A stretch of 64,000 nt of DNA, taken from NCBI GenBank assembly GCA_020747065.1, contig JAGMVK010000001.1, positions 4,030,001 through 4,094,000 of the forward strand. The letters are read 5' to 3'. A model generated the notes under the pieces. The model was given only the letters and a program-made list of their open reading frames with translations. It searched no databases and was not told the DNA's origin. The DNA comes from Cadophora sp. MPI-SDFR-AT-0126. Lineage: Eukaryota; Ascomycota; Leotiomycetes; Helotiales; Ploettnerulaceae. Position numbers and translations under genes: made by a program. This document shows positions 1 to 12,387 of this stretch, in pieces. Positions within the stretch are counted from its first letter, which is position 1, and the number at the start of each line of letters is the position of its first letter.

Positions 1-2457
1 CTTGCGAAGCCTGGTACTCGAGTCTATTACGGCAACATTCTCGATCTCACTCCCGGATCCAGCGAGCCTCCATCCTCTGTTGCGCGAATCGAACCTGGTG
101 AACCGATTCAAGCTGTACAAAAGAAGTACGATGACCTGACCAAAAAGTATAACAAGGTATGCCAGAAACTGGACGCGATGAAGGGTGCGAAGGATTACGC
201 AGAGAGACTGGCCAAGGAGGAGAAGTCGAAAAGTCGGAAATGGAGCGAGTGGGGCAAGGGTATGAGTGAGAAGGTTGATAAGAGGGATGAGAGGATTCGA
301 AAGCTGAAGGAGGAGATCGACGAATTGAAGTCGAAGCTCATTGGTCACAGCGACGAGATCGAGCAGGAATACGCCACAAACCAGCAATCAGACATCATGC
401 AAGCTTTGGGAAGGGTACCGCGTCCCGTGGAAGCTGTTACAGGTGAAGAGGTTCAAGTTCAGGTTCCTGCGAGTAATCCACCAAAAAGCCACCAGCAGGG
501 AACCGCAACCAATACTTCTGAGCTGGAGCAAATGGCAACGATGGGAAACTCGGAAGCCGATGAGGGCCACGGTCATCCTAAAGGGAAAGAGATGGACCTT
601 CCTCCGATGCTTGATACAAAAATTGGAGACACAAGTTTCGAACCGCTGGAAGCCCATCAAACAAGCTCTACGGAGGGCGAATCAGACTCTGTATTACCTG
701 AGAAGATGATTGGCGACGATGTTTTCGCCGACGGGAAGCTAGAAGATGAGCAGCCAAGTTCTCCGGCGGTGTTTGTTTCCTCGCGAAGTGTCAGGAAGCG
801 AAAAGTCCGTCACCAGAATGCCGACGAGACTCCTGATCCTAAGATTAAGACTGAATTCATTGAGCTCAGCTCTCCGCACACGCCTATACCGGTGTATATC
901 AACACGAATGAGAGTATGGATCTTGACGATATTGGGGAAAAGGTGAGTACGCCGCGAAAGGTGCAGAAAGCGGCGGCTCTGTCTAGACTTACAGCCACCT
1001 CTCAAATGTCGGGTCAGAACCGTAGTCAGTCCCAGAGCCGTGGCAACTCTTCTAAGATATCAACACCTGCGCCTGCCCGACAAGAGAACTCGGTCCTCCA
1101 ACCACGAAGCATAAACACAAATATCCTGCCAAGAACATCCGGCGATACAAGGATGCCAAAGAAACGCCGGATTGCAAGTGACCGAGAAGTAGCGGCGCTG
1201 TTTGAGGACGGCGAGTTAGATACAGGCAGACAAGGGTTACGAAGGCAGACCTCAAACAGCAATGAACGGTTGATCGAACTGCTCTCCAAACCGTCTCCTG
1301 AAAGGCGAGTGCTCAGTCCTCAGCAAACCCGGTCTACTGTGCAAACTCACATCCTTTCGGCCCTACGCCCCGAGCTACCAACTCCCCGAGAGACTTCAGT
1401 CTCGACTCCTGCCACAGCCCGCGAGCTTTTGGAAGTGACTTCCCGCGAAAATCCGGATGCTCCAAAGCTGAATATGGAGAAACGAAAAGCAGGCAGAGAA
1501 CCTACGCCCAATTCAAAGCCTTCGTCGACGAGAAATAGTCGTGAGCCAATTGATCGGACAGCACCACTGGCTAAGCAAATAGGACAAGCCCCTCTGGAGT
1601 CCTCTAGGCCTTCATCTGACCAAGTACCCAGAAGTTCGGCGGAATCTTTTCGGCCGTCTGCTAAGGCTTCTTCCAGGAGCTCCAATGAACCATCGGTATC
1701 AGAAGTGGGGCCTTCAGGACGATCTCCATCGCCATTATTGGGAACTCAATTGCCTGCTCGCAGGGACCTTGCATCAGCCTTCAAATCGAGTTCAGTCCAA
1801 GAGCTTGCAAAGACGTCCCCTCGGACGCCCACTGTCGGTAGGCCGGGTAAGCCCAACCGAACTGGAACTGCGAAGAGGAAGCAGATGCAAACGGAAGCCA
1901 ACTATGAGATGGATCCCAGCCAAGAGCCTCTACGGTCTCGACCAATGAGCAAGCTCAGTCTCAGTGACTTCAAAATTAATCCCAATTACAATCAGGGCTA
2001 CGACTATGCCTACAATGACGTCGTTCGCGGCAAAGAAGCACGTGCATGTTTAGAAGGTTGCATCAAACCCGGTTGTTGTGGTTACAAGTTCCGGGGTCTA
2101 GCAAAAGCGGAGCTGGACATCAGACGTTTAACACTATCACAAGAAGAAAGAGACAAGGCTCTCATGGAGGACTACCTCGGAGGTGGTGCCGATCAACTCA
2201 AGTACATGAGTACAGCTGAGAAAGAGGAGATTTTAGTCCAGGCCAAAACGAGGGAAATTGCAAACAAAAATGGTCGACATAGACATGCTTATCATAGACA
2301 ATCCAGCCCATCCGGTTACTGGAGAACTGATTTTCCTACCACCCAGGAAGATATGGAGGATAGAGCAAAGACAAAGCAACAAGACAGAGAGGAGGTAGAA
2401 CAACGCTATCGGCATGCGATGAGGCCTGGTGGTGCATGGTTGTTCCGTGATGAATGA
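1..2457 (+). CDS. Sae2/CtIP/Ctp1-family DNA end-resection factor (5' partial)
   Basis: Open in frame from base 1, so the 5' end lies outside the window; 818 codons are visible without an intron. The Sae2/Ctp1/CtIP family stimulates Mre11-Rad50 nuclease to begin resection of double-strand breaks. The first 120 residues contain a charged, coiled-coil-like stretch (KLKEEIDELKSKL), as expected for the oligomerising N-terminus. A long Ser/Pro-rich disordered middle follows, with many SP/TP sites that could be CDK targets. The conserved C-terminal domain spans about residues 640-818: CxxxC/CC pattern (CLEGCIKPGCC, about 683-693) and an RHR-type motif (GRHRHAYHR, about 758-766), the DNA-binding signature of the family, then a WxxDFPTT segment. 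Family assignment rests on this C-terminal block, and confidence is high. Confidence 0.88.
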   Translation, partial: LAKPGTRVYYGNILDLTPGSSEPPSSVARIEPGEPIQAVQKKYDDLTKKYNKVCQKLDAMKGAKDYAERLAKEEKSKSRKWSEWGKGMSEKVDKRDERIRKLKEEIDELKSKLIGHSDEIEQEYATNQQSDIMQALGRVPRPVEAVTGEEVQVQVPASNPPKSHQQGTATNTSELEQMATMGNSEADEGHGHPKGKEMDLPPMLDTKIGDTSFEPLEAHQTSSTEGESDSVLPEKMIGDDVFADGKLEDEQPSSPAVFVSSRSVRKRKVRHQNADETPDPKIKTEFIELSSPHTPIPVYINTNESMDLDDIGEKVSTPRKVQKAAALSRLTATSQMSGQNRSQSQSRGNSSKISTPAPARQENSVLQPRSINTNILPRTSGDTRMPKKRRIASDREVAALFEDGELDTGRQGLRRQTSNSNERLIELLSKPSPERRVLSPQQTRSTVQTHILSALRPELPTPRETSVSTPATARELLEVTSRENPDAPKLNMEKRKAGREPTPNSKPSSTRNSREPIDRTAPLAKQIGQAPLESSRPSSDQVPRSSAESFRPSAKASSRSSNEPSVSEVGPSGRSPSPLLGTQLPARRDLASAFKSSSVQELAKTSPRTPTVGRPGKPNRTGTAKRKQMQTEANYEMDPSQEPLRSRPMSKLSLSDFKINPNYNQGYDYAYNDVVRGKEARACLEGCIKPGCCGYKFRGLAKAELDIRRLTLSQEERDKALMEDYLGGGADQLKYMSTAEKEEILVQAKTREIANKNGRHRHAYHRQSSPSGYWRTDFPTTQEDMEDRAKTKQQDREEVEQRYRHAMRPGGAWLFRDE

Positions 2458-3049
2458 TGAGGTTGTATCGTTTTATGGGCTTGGCTTAAGCGGGTGGCTT
2501 GAGATGAATGGGTGTTAAATTTTGCATGGCTCCAGGTGCAGATGACTCTGGTGTGCTTAAACATATGTTGGGTTCTCGGTGTTGCTCTGGGACTGGTGGT
2601 CTAGGGACATATAGAAGTAACCATGTAGCTGGTGCAATGAATCCATATATTTACTCAGAGCCTGGTTGTACCCCTGACGGAATGACGAGGCGATTGAATG
2701 AACATGGCCTTCGACTATCTGTACAATATCCGGCAGTTCATTTCCTGTTCCCTCTTTTACTTCGTGTAAGTTTGCGGACGCCAAAGAAGAATCTATGTCA
2801 GTCGATTAATCAGCGGCTCACCTTGTGTTGCTTACTGGATTCTTCCTTTCCATCCTCACTCATCCTTCCTGTGGCTGTGCAGGAAACGCGCTTAAATTAT
2901 ACGAGACGGGGGTTTCGGCGGGATCAACGGCAGGAACGTCAATCCATCATCGCAACGACGACAACGTCCTTCTGTCCCCAACAACACCACAATTACAACG
3001 AGACTCAACACCGGATAGAGCCGGTCCATGATCTCGACAACATCTCGCC
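2458..3049. other. intergenic, Sae2-like 3' end to CDC50 promoter
   Basis: No supportable gene. Short open frames here lack family resemblance and codon regularity. It should hold the 3' UTR of the upstream gene and the promoter of the CDC50-like gene. Confidence 0.5.
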
Positions 3050-4627
3050 ATGGCTGAAACACAACCGGGGATGGTCCACGAGGATTCCATCTCTTCGCAG
3101 GACCCAAACAATCAGACAGAGCAGACGAAGATAAAGAGCAGGAGGCCAGCAAGTGAGGAGTCTCCCAGACATGCGTGCGCAGATGGAAGAGAGGCAAGAC
3201 TGACAGAATAATCTTTACAGACACGGCTTTCCGTCAACAGCGATTAAAGGCATGGCAGTAAGTGGCGTCCTCAAAACACCCCGCGACCTGATGCTGACAG
3301 GCGCAACTACAGACCGATTCTCACGCCGAAAACTGTCCTCCCCTTATTCTTCGCCATTGGAATCATCTTCGCGCCAATTGGAGGCGGACTTTTATACGCC
3401 AGTGCGCAGGTCAGTCGTTGGATACACATTGTGATGACCAAAAGAGAGTACAGGGAGGCTGACATATGGACGACGAACTAGGTGCAAGAGATCATATTGG
3501 ACTATTCGAAATGTTACGTCGACGCACCGGATTATCCCTTGACGGCCGAGATGAGAGATAAAGACGTGACGCTGAATTTCAACAAGAATTCCTCGAATAC
3601 AATCAGATCTGAACCAACGTGGAGCAAGAGACGGGTCAATGTCACATACGGTCCTGAAGGCGACGAACAAGTCACGGTCCCAACAACCCGCTGTACCATA
3701 AACTTCACGATTCCCAATGACATGAAGCCCCCAGTCCTGTTCTACTACCGCCTCACGAACTTCTACCAAAATCATCGTCGATATGCCAAGTCTTTCAACA
3801 CTAATCAATTGTCTGGAAGCGCTGTTTCAGCAGACAAGATCGACGGAGGCGACTGCGAGCCCCTTACAGTCGAAGTTATAGATGGCGTCAAGAAACCCTA
3901 CTATCCCTGCGGTCTTGCCGCAAATTCCGTATTCAACGACACCTTCTCCAATCCAGTCCTCCTAAACGTCCCTGGTAGCTCGACCGACAACGAAACCTAC
4001 GTTATGGAAAACAAGAAGGGCATCTCTTGGGAAAGCGACCGCGAGCTCTACGGCGAGAGCAAGTACAATTGGACTGATGTCCTGGTGCCCCCCAACTGGA
4101 TTGAAAGATATCCAAATGGGTACTCGGACAGTTACCACCCTAACTTGAAGGAGGACGAAACCTTCCAGGTCTGGATGCGTCTCGCTGGTCTCCCTACGTT
4201 CAGCAAGCTTGCTCAGCGTAACGATAACACGACCATGAGAAGCGGAACCTATACCGTAGACATTGACCACCGTATGTCTTCCATTTCATGTCATATTCCC
4301 TATGTCTCGTCTCAAACCATACGTAACACCACAGAAGCTAACTAACATCCAACAGATTTCAACGTAACCGAATACGGCGGCACAAAATCCATTATCATCT
4401 CCACCCGTACCGTCATGGGGGGCAAGAACCCTTTCCTTGGTATCGCATACGTCGTCGTAGGCGGAATCTGCATTGTCCTCGGCACGCTCTTCACCGTCAC
4501 GCATCTCATCAAGCCCCGCAAGCTCGGCGACCATACATACCTCAGCTGGAACAACGAGCAGCCCAGTGCTTCGGCAACAACTAGTGGTCGCGATGGCGGA
4601 ATGGGAAATAGCGAGGGACATGCTTAG
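3050..4627 (+). CDS. CDC50: CDC50/LEM3 family, P4-ATPase (lipid flippase) subunit
   Basis: Five exons: 3050-3152, 3221-3257, 3301-3409, 3482-4271 and 4356-4627, giving 436 aa. CDC50/LEM3 proteins are obligate beta subunits of P4-ATPase flippases in Golgi, endosome and plasma membrane; they support ER exit and phospholipid translocation. The short exons spell the family's entry block ([13 protein letters not shown] then [13 protein letters not shown]), followed by TM1 at about residues 57-79 and ASAQVQEI. A large lumenal domain with several N-x-S/T sites follows, and TM2 lies at about 372-395 ([16 protein letters not shown]). The final cytosolic tail carries the [13 protein letters not shown] segment typical of fungal members. 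The start ATG at 3050 is the only in-frame one that keeps phase through the first intron. High confidence in family; ortholog (CDC50, LEM3 or CRF1) not resolved. Confidence 0.93.
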
Positions 4628-5537
4628 ATGTTCTACGGTGTTTGTGTTATGGATATGGATGTTGAAGTTAAAACTGGACGTGATAATTGAAAGTTGCAAT
4701 GACATGGGAGAGCAGCGAAGCAGCAGAGCGGCAGGAATGGAAAGGGGAGGATGTACAATAAGCACGCTACGAGACGCGACGATCGGTGTGATTCCTGCTC
4801 AAATTCGAATTTGGGATTTTCTCTAGTAGTTGGTTCTTGGTTCTTGGTTATAGCGGTCCCGGCGTCATTTTCCTCGTTTCCATTTGCAGTACTTAGTTGC
4901 TTGGAAGGAACCCATCCTTCCTTGCTACGTGGAGATAGTGACGAAGCGAGTAAGGAAAGGGAAGAGGAAATAGGTTCACTGCAGGTGGGATTTGATTGTC
5001 AAATTTTAGCTTTTTTACTTTTTAGAGATGAAATGGAGCGATTGATCGATTAATTACATTTACTGTGTTGATATTGGCGTACACGCGATTGAATCGAGTG
5101 ATTTGGTTACTCATATTACTCTCCAAGTGGTACGACGAGAGAGTGTCAAGACCGGATGAGCAGGGCTACGTCTGCTTATGAAATTTATGAAATCTTATGT
5201 TTGACTTGTTTGTTCGCTTCCAGCCGCAGCCAGGCACTCATTCTCACTATCAGAGTAAATGCAGAGCAGCGTGCCCCTTTTCCTAAACCGGAACGCCGCG
5301 CGTCAGAAGATGAGAGTGAAAAATACAATGGTGAAGCCGACCGGAACGTTCGCCTGCTGCAAGTGAGAGTATTTCGTAAATCGAGCGCTTCCTTCCTCTC
5401 CGAGCCGTCAAAATCATATCGTACCCCTCAATATCGTACTACCGTCCCAAACCATATGTGTATGTATGCAGCCAGAGGGGACTCCTCCTGGAGCAGAAGA
5501 AAAGTAACAAAGAGTTCAAGGTCGAGATATCTCGCGC
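4628..5537. other. intergenic between convergent CDC50 and SPT16
   Basis: This 0.9 kb region separates two convergent genes and should hold two 3' UTRs. I see no gene; the open frames at 4751-5053 and 5156-5863 have no recognisable domain, and the latter runs antisense into SPT16. Confidence 0.5.
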
Positions 5538-8500
5538 TCAATGCTTTCTCTTCTTCTTCGGCTTGTCGTCATCGGACTCGCCCATACCGCTCTCTCTGTC
5601 CTTGCGCTTGGCTTTCTTCTCAAGCTCGTCCCAGTCCTCACCGTCAGTTGCTTCGTCCTCACTTCCTTCCTCACTTGCGTCCGCGCTGGCGTTACTGTCG
5701 AAATCGCTGTCTTCATCACTTGATTCGTCAGATGCGGCCAGCTCGCTGTCGCTCATTTCGAAGGCACTCTCTTCGCTCTCGGGATCCTCGTCCTCGTCAT
5801 CGGTTTCAGTCTGAAGAAAAGACCAGCCACCATCGACAAAGAATTGATGAGTATCGGCAGTGACAGTCTTCATGATTGTGGGCCAGTTCAAATTCAGAGG
5901 ACCTTCGGAGAAAGGAATGTTGACGGAGTCGAGCCATTCCTTGACGTTCTCCAGTGACTCAACAGGGATAGTGTTGATGTGGTATGGGGCTCGGTGGAAG
6001 TCCTTGAAGACAAATACCATATCGAAGTTCTTGAGACCGAATTGAACACGCTCAAGATGTGCGATTTCGATGTCCTCGAGAGTGACCACCATGAATGGTG
6101 GTTCTGTGAGTTGGACCAAACAGTCTGTGGATGGTTGACAGAATACACTTGAACGGAATGGGACACCGTTGAATCCAAGTTCACGGAAGGGAACATCGAC
6201 ATCAACGTTCTCGTTCTTTCCCGCCTCAGCAATCTTCTCAGCAAAGGACTTGAAGTCTCTGTCAAGTTGAGTACGGCGTCTTCGCTCCTCTTGTTCTTGC
6301 TCGAACTCTTCCTCGTCACCATATCTTCTGCGCTTGCGGTTTCCCGTCTCGTCAAACTGGATGTCGGTTGCTTCACGGTAGAATTGAACATCCTTGGTCT
6401 TCTTCTTTCCAATCAAAATTGGATCTTTAAGATGGACGTGAATGATAACAATCAACTCGTGCTGACATGGTTGGAAGAAGAGATGTTTGACGTTGCTGAA
6501 CAGGATGTCGACACGGTGTTGAGTGTTGAGAGGTGATTGATATCGGAGACCATTTTGATGGATCTCAACCTTGCCAGGAACACGCTTACCGTCCATAGCA
6601 GGACGGATGAAGACGTTGTCCATAACAGGAGGTCGGCGATCTAGGAATGTTAGTGATGAATTTTACATAAAGGCAGGAGTACCCACTTCGGATTTCGATG
6701 AGCTTATCTTGCTCAACCACGTCCTCCATCTCCTTCTTTTCCTGTTCTCGCTTAACTGCATCTTTTTTCATATTTCCGATCTGATTAGCAATGTCTTGCA
6801 GGCGGTCTCCATCATGAGATCTGAAGGTCAGACTGCGCACGAAGTGAGCCGAGGCATCCTCGAACGGCTGATCATCCTTTCTGCCAACGCCTTGACCAGG
6901 AGACAAGAAGTTGATTCGGAGGTAGGAGAAGTCGCCCTCATCGCTCTTGCTGGCATTCTTGATGGTTTGGATATGGAAAGGAACGGGACGACCCATGATT
7001 GGGAGCACCACAGTGGAGTTCTTCTGATCCACGAGGATGGCCAGATCTCGGACTCGAGGAGGGAACTGATTGTCGCGCTTGTATGATTCGAACCGCTTGA
7101 ACTTCTTGACAGCCGTGGCATTTGAGTCTCCGGTAGCCTCTGCAAATCGTTGAAGACCCTCTTCTTGTTTCTTTCTAGAAAGCTCTTTCTGATGCTCTCG
7201 GCGTCTAGCTTCTGCACCCTCATCTACCTGCGTTGTTCTCTCTGCACGCAGCTTTGTCTTAGTGATATTCTTCGCAGCAACAGCTCCAACTGTGGAGTCC
7301 TTCTTTGACTTCTTGGGTGTTGGCGCAGGCTCCTCATCATCTTTGAAGAAGAACGATGTGGCATCCAGATCCGATGGCGCGTCTCCAGTGAATACGACGG
7401 GGTCTGAATTTGCTGATACGCGGACGGTGTCGGACAAAACCATCGAATAGGTTTTGCTTTTCTTATCCTGTGGATTGGGGTTCTCGATATCGCTGAATCC
7501 AGTTGTAATGCAGAGTGTCATTCCGTCCTTCAATGAGCGGGCGTTCTTACCATTGAGAACCAAAGTCGCATCACGAGTCTCGATACCAATTCCGGCTCCG
7601 ACGTTCTTCAAGAAATGCTTCTCAAGTTCGGGCTTCTTGCTTCTGACAAGAGCCACAGCCTTAGCGTAAATATCCTTGGTGTTTGCGCCATCGCGGACCT
7701 CTTTCATAACGAGTCCATGGACTTGAAGTAAAAGTTTGTAATTGCTCTCCTGTGACTTGTTCGGATCGACCAGGTATGTGCGAGCAATTAAGGAGCAGTA
7801 AGATTTGTATCGTAAACCCATCGAAGCAATAATGACTCCTGCATGCAGAAGCTCATCGTCGACCTGGGCATTCATTTTCAAGTCGAACTTTCCACCACTT
7901 TGAATTATAGGCCCATGTGTCCAGTCCAGCTGTGATGGGTCGAAGTCCGAGGGCATCTTTTGCTTGCTGGGAAGCTCGACAGTTTGCCAGAATCTGGTGT
8001 TGTCGAGCTGGCTATCCACCTTGTTTGCCAAAGCGCTGTGCTTGACTTTCTTCTCCTCGTCCAGTACATTGGACATTTCCTCGACGAAGTAGGGGTTCAT
8101 GAGTGCAATACAAGCTTTCGAGGCATTGCGCATAGCACGCTGTGTAACATGTCAGATTCCCTCACTTTCCAATTTCGCAGTCGTGCACCTACCAACTCAT
8201 TTTCATCCTTCACAGCCAATGCGCCCGACGACAGAGCTGCAGAGATATCCACTTCCTCCACATCCTTCGAGATGTTACCGAAAGCCTTCTTCCACTCGTC
8301 GATGAAGGGTCCAGTGGAGGTATCTTTTGGGAGAATTCCGACCTTCTTCTGCCGGCCCATTTCCATTAGCTGCCTAAACTTGAATGTAGGATGGATGACT
8401 CACGCCTGCTGCCTTGATGTGGTTGTTAATATCGGCGAACAGCTTCTCGTTGTGCTCTGCATCTTTGCCCCTGACCAAGACATGAAGTGGGGTCTTTCCA

Positions 8501-8900
8501 CCCTTCAAGGGCTCCAAATGCTTTGCTAGAATGGCAGTCAGCTTCGGCGCGAGGTTGGAGCAGATTTGAGGATATATGGTACCTTTCTTCGCAGTTGTGA
8601 CAATGTACAATCCATCGAGGGTGAAGAGGAAAAGGGTAGCTGGGAACTCGTAACCAAGCAACCAGAACTATCGCATATATCAGATGTTGACTCCAGAGCT
8701 GTAGCATAGTTGGAGATACGTACGTGGATGGCATTGTTCTTCTGAAATTGCGCAGCATCCTCAGTTTTGCCCATTAACACCAAGATCGAGGAGGCACCGT
8801 GGAAGAGCGCGTCCCCAGCTCTCTTGTCAGCCTTCCATGCCGATATAAAGTGCGACAGACGTTCATGGAAGAGGTTCTTGTCGATCTTGATATCCGCCAT
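5538..8900 (-). CDS. SPT16: FACT histone chaperone subunit Spt16
   Basis: Five exons read on the minus strand: 8900-8724, 8667-8404, 8348-8193, 8139-6687 and 6640-5538; 1050 aa, the usual Spt16 length. Spt16 with Pob3 forms FACT, which reorganises nucleosomes during transcription and replication in the nucleus. The N-terminal aminopeptidase-like domain (about 1-450) begins [18 protein letters not shown] and contains GYEFPATL and the block ending [12 protein letters not shown]. The middle PH-like domains hold the [19 protein letters not shown] block. The last about 100 residues are very acidic (runs of D/E/S) and end in a basic KPKKKRKH nuclear-localisation-like tail. The second intron has two possible acceptors; the 55 bp version with a GCTAAT branch site is preferred. 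Certain identification. Confidence 0.97.
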
Positions 8901-9486
8901 GGTGGTTGAGAGGTTCGGTGGTGATGGCAGAGGTGGTGTTGGAGGAGGAAGGAAAGATGAAGGCAGAGTTGGAGACGCGATGGTCCGACCTAAGGCGTAA
9001 ATTTCGCGCTAGCGCGTTATCATATTCCCTGCCTGCCTGAAGTCACTGTCACCTCACCTCACCTCACCTCACTTCAAAATCCGTCAAACCCTTTGGTTCA
9101 GCCAAATCAAAAACTGTCGTCTTCTTTCTCACCTGATATGGGCTATACTATTAATTTTGCGGAGCTCTGGATGCTGTCTTGATTACTTTATGCTGCGCGT
9201 TGTTGTCGGAGTAGTCTTGGTTCTCGGACCCAGCTGCCTTGATTTATCGTGTTTGTTACTGCTGAAGGCATTCTCTTTGTTAAATTCGAAGCGCAAGCTC
9301 GATAGGTGCCCATTAAGCAGATTAGTGTCGGTCATTCACTACATTCAGCTTACAGGTACAGGACCCCGTTACGTTATCGATTGATATTTTACGGTTGTTC
9401 AAATTTGGGTAGTTCTAGATAGGTACTTATGATCGGCGGATTTCTTCTCTAGAGCCGTTCGTCCTGATTCAACCCTGTCAGCGATG
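8901..9486. other. intergenic, SPT16 promoter
   Basis: Upstream of SPT16 and downstream of the regulator-like gene that ends at 9487. Contains the pentanucleotide repeat at 9051-9070. Nothing else supportable. Confidence 0.5.
9051..9070 (+). repeat. (ACCTC)4 tandem repeat in SPT16 promoter
   Basis: Four perfect ACCTC units, bordered by near-repeat units on both sides (CTGTC before, ACTTC after). It lies about 150-170 bp upstream of the SPT16 start codon, so it could be length-variable between strains. Confidence 0.9.
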
Positions 9487-11038
9487 TTACTCATTGCCTT
9501 CGAGCAGGCTGTACAATTCTTTTCCATGCTTCTCATCAAGCAATCCAATCCACATGATGCTTTTCAATTTTCCCTCCATATCTTTCCAAGATCGCACATT
9601 GCATTTGCCAACATAGTCCCGCAACGATTTCCTCAGCCATACTTCATCCTCTGCTTTGAAGAACGTGCTGGACCCAGTTACTAGTAGCCAAAGTATGAAT
9701 TCAGAAGACATCTTATCAGTGGACATGATGTACCTAAGCTGTTCTTTATACCGTGTGGCAAATTGGCTGGTACCAAACTTCATATCCTGCCATTGCAAGA
9801 AGACATGATACGCAAATGCCACAAGGCCAAGTCTGGCGGTCTCATCAATCGACTCGATGGCGAACTCCATGCGTAACAGGTGATAAATCACAGAAGCCAT
9901 GGTCTGATGGATGAGCTCCGGCTCCACTAGACGGTGAGTCTGGGTTCCGAGATTGATTAGCACACAAAAGTTTCTCATGACTTGCCAACCGATTGCTAGG
10001 TCGGGGCTCAATCTTGAGATGAGGTCGTTATCGTTCACGAAGTCGGAGGTTTTCCTCATGCGTGAGTACACTAGTAGCTTCTTGGGATATTCTGCGATGG
10101 GTTCTGACGGCTGTGAGAAGAATACAGTTTTCGTATCGTCCAGAATTGCGATGCTCAAATCACATCTTGCTGCGTCAGAGTTTCTTGCTAACACACAAGC
10201 ATGCTTTTTATCACTCACCTCATGATCTCCACTGCTAGTTTGGTGCCATCGAAGGCCTTCATCCCGCCTCTCAAGTCTACCATTTTGCGTAGGCCTGCCA
10301 TGTGCTGTTTCGACGCTTCAAGCTCCCCATCGAAGTGAGCGGTCACAGCCAGCTTGAGCACTGTACCGATTGTTGAATCAGATATCTTCTTTTCCTCATC
10401 ATTACCGAGAAGTCTCTCCCGGAGAAGTCGCAATCCTTTCCGTTGATGCATCATTGCCGCCGGACTCAGACCATTCGTCTGCCCGCGCAATACCCTGGTG
10501 AAGAACCCGTCAATTGCGAATGCTGTTATGTGAAGCGTGACAGCGTCATACACCAGTGGATAAAGTGATCCTTTGGCATCGGGCTGGAAGCCAATAGCAG
10601 CCATCAGGGGGAATATCACCGTCATCACGGTGGGTGAGACTGAATGGTTCCAAGTTAGTCAAAGTCTGCATGCGAGTTCTTGGAGATCACCAACCGACCT
10701 TTGATCATCTTCAGAAGCAAGGATGGCTCCACCTCATCAGCGAATACAACAAACGAGAGATCCGAGCCGACACGGCCAGGTATCGCTGCCGCACACGTCT
10801 CAACTACATCCTGCAGCTTGATCGGACACGCCAGTGGTTTTTGAGCTAGAGTATGTTGGTGAGGCTTCTTTGTCTTCTTCCCTCTCATTACATGGCTTCG
10901 GATAAGCTTCCTAGTGACGGGATCGGCTTTTTCAACGTTCGATGATACTATGAAATGCATGTTGAGTGGTGATCCTGCGGGCGGTGGCAGTCTAGATCCA
11001 GATGGTTCACCCATCTTATTGCGTCCTTGGCTTCTCAT
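9487..11038 (-). CDS. Fungal MHR/DUF3468-like regulatory protein without visible DNA-binding domain
   Basis: Three minus-strand exons: 11038-10699, 10639-10219 and 10165-9487; 479 aa. The N-terminus contains FIVSSNVEKADP followed by RKLIRSHVMRGKKTKK, the hallmark opening of a large Pezizomycotina family often labelled 'fungal-specific transcription factor' or, misleadingly, 'tachykinin family protein'. The rest is helical and resembles the middle-homology region of zinc-cluster factors (LYPLVYDAVTLHITAFAIDGF; HMAGLRKMVDLRGGMKAF). No CxxC zinc cluster or other DNA-binding module is visible, so a direct regulatory role is unproven. Divergent from the SDR gene at 11418, with about 380 bp between the two starts. 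Confidence 0.7.
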
Positions 11039-11417
11039 ACTACTGCCTCAATCCAGTCAAGGCTCGGGATGAAGAGCTTATCGGCGATTAATCTCCGGGC
11101 GTGTCGATGATCATTTTTGATGTTTCGATTTTTAAGCTGGATGGGAAGCATTGTGAGGATTGCGAAGTCAGCAGTTGTCACGATCCTGACTTTGCCGCAA
11201 AGTAAACGCCAAGCCATTATTTGTATTCCATTTCGGGTTTAGAGGATGAGCAAACGCAGGGGTTGATTGGCCTCCTCGTCGAGTGAGCCCAAGTCAGACA
11301 CGACTGGCACATTGTCGACCAGGATAATTTTGTGCTTAAAGAGACGGGATTCTGATCGGAAACACTTGCCATGCAGTCGTCGATTCCCACGTTGATCTTA
11401 CAAAGTTCTTGGTTCTA
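11039..11417. other. divergent promoter region
   Basis: Shared upstream region of the MHR-like gene (minus) and the SDR (plus). No recognisable gene; a small minus-strand open frame (11035-11217) is not supported by anything else. Confidence 0.45.
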
Positions 11418-12387
11418 ATGTTTACTTCAAGGAAATCAGTTCTGATAACCGGCTGCTCAGCCGGCGGCATAGGTGCAGGCCTCGCAGAAGTCTTCCACGA
11501 AAAAGGCTACCACGTCTTCGCAACCCTTCGAAATCCTGCCAAACTCCCAGAAAGCCTATCCGAGGCTCCAAACGTCGCTGTGCTAACTCTCGACGTCCTA
11601 TCCTCATCTTCCATTGCCGCAGCCGTCGACAGCGTCACCAAAATAACAGGCGGAAAGCTCGATGTCCTCCTGAACAACAGTGGTGTTGGATTCTCTGCAC
11701 CTGCACTGAATACCCCAATCGAAAAAGCAAAGAAGACCTTTGACCTCAATTTCTGGGCACCCATGGCTATGCTTCAAGCATTTGCACCGCTTCTCATCGA
11801 AGCTAAGGGATGTTTGGTGAATAATGCCTCTGCAAATGCCTTCGTTCATATGCCGTTCTTGAGTAAGTCAACGGTTCCAGTTTCAACTTACGATGTTAAC
11901 TGACCCTCAGGTACATACAACGCCTCCAAAGCAGCTCTTGCTACTGCTGGCGAGACCTGGCGACTCGAGCTTGAGCCACTTGGAGTACGCACGATCACTC
12001 TCATCACGCTCGGCGTCAAGAGTACTTCTGACACGACACCGAATGAAGTCGACATCCCAGAGACTTCACCGTACTTCCCCATTCGATCCTTGATCCACAG
12101 TGTCCTTGATGGACATCTCAAGACTGGTGGCATCACAACGACAGAATATGCCAAGCAGGTGGTTTGGCGAGTTGAGAAGGGCACTTCTGGGATGGTATGG
12201 GCTGGCGGAAATGCATCTTTGGTGAGCTGGGTGTGGTATCTGTCGCCACAGTTCGTGAAGGTTGGTCGTTCACTCTAAAGATGTCTGGGTTTGTGGCTGT
12301 GCTGATTTGGGACAGGACATGATGGTTCAGAGTTTTGTGCCTGTTGCGGTTGAGATGGCCAAAGCTTCGCATCAAAACGCTACATGA
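11418..12387 (+). CDS. Short-chain dehydrogenase, AYR1-like (1-acyl-DHAP reductase type)
   Basis: Three exons: 11418-11862, 11911-12260 and 12316-12387; 288 aa. Classical SDR fold: cofactor motif TGCSAGGIG near the N-terminus with the R (TLRNPAKL) that favours NADPH, NNSG structural motif, an upstream Ser (NNASAN), and the catalytic YNASK formed across the first splice junction. The TGCSAGGIG variant and overall length match the AYR1 group, which reduces 1-acyldihydroxyacetone phosphate in ether-lipid and phosphatidic acid synthesis at ER and lipid droplets. Many paralogues in filamentous fungi act on other ketones, so the substrate is uncertain. The ATG at 11418 is the first in frame. Confidence 0.85.

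Noticed and set aside
5156..5863. 235-codon open frame on the plus strand
   Set aside because: Its distal half is antisense to the acidic, repetitive 3' end of SPT16, which produces Ser/Arg-rich shadows; no domain.
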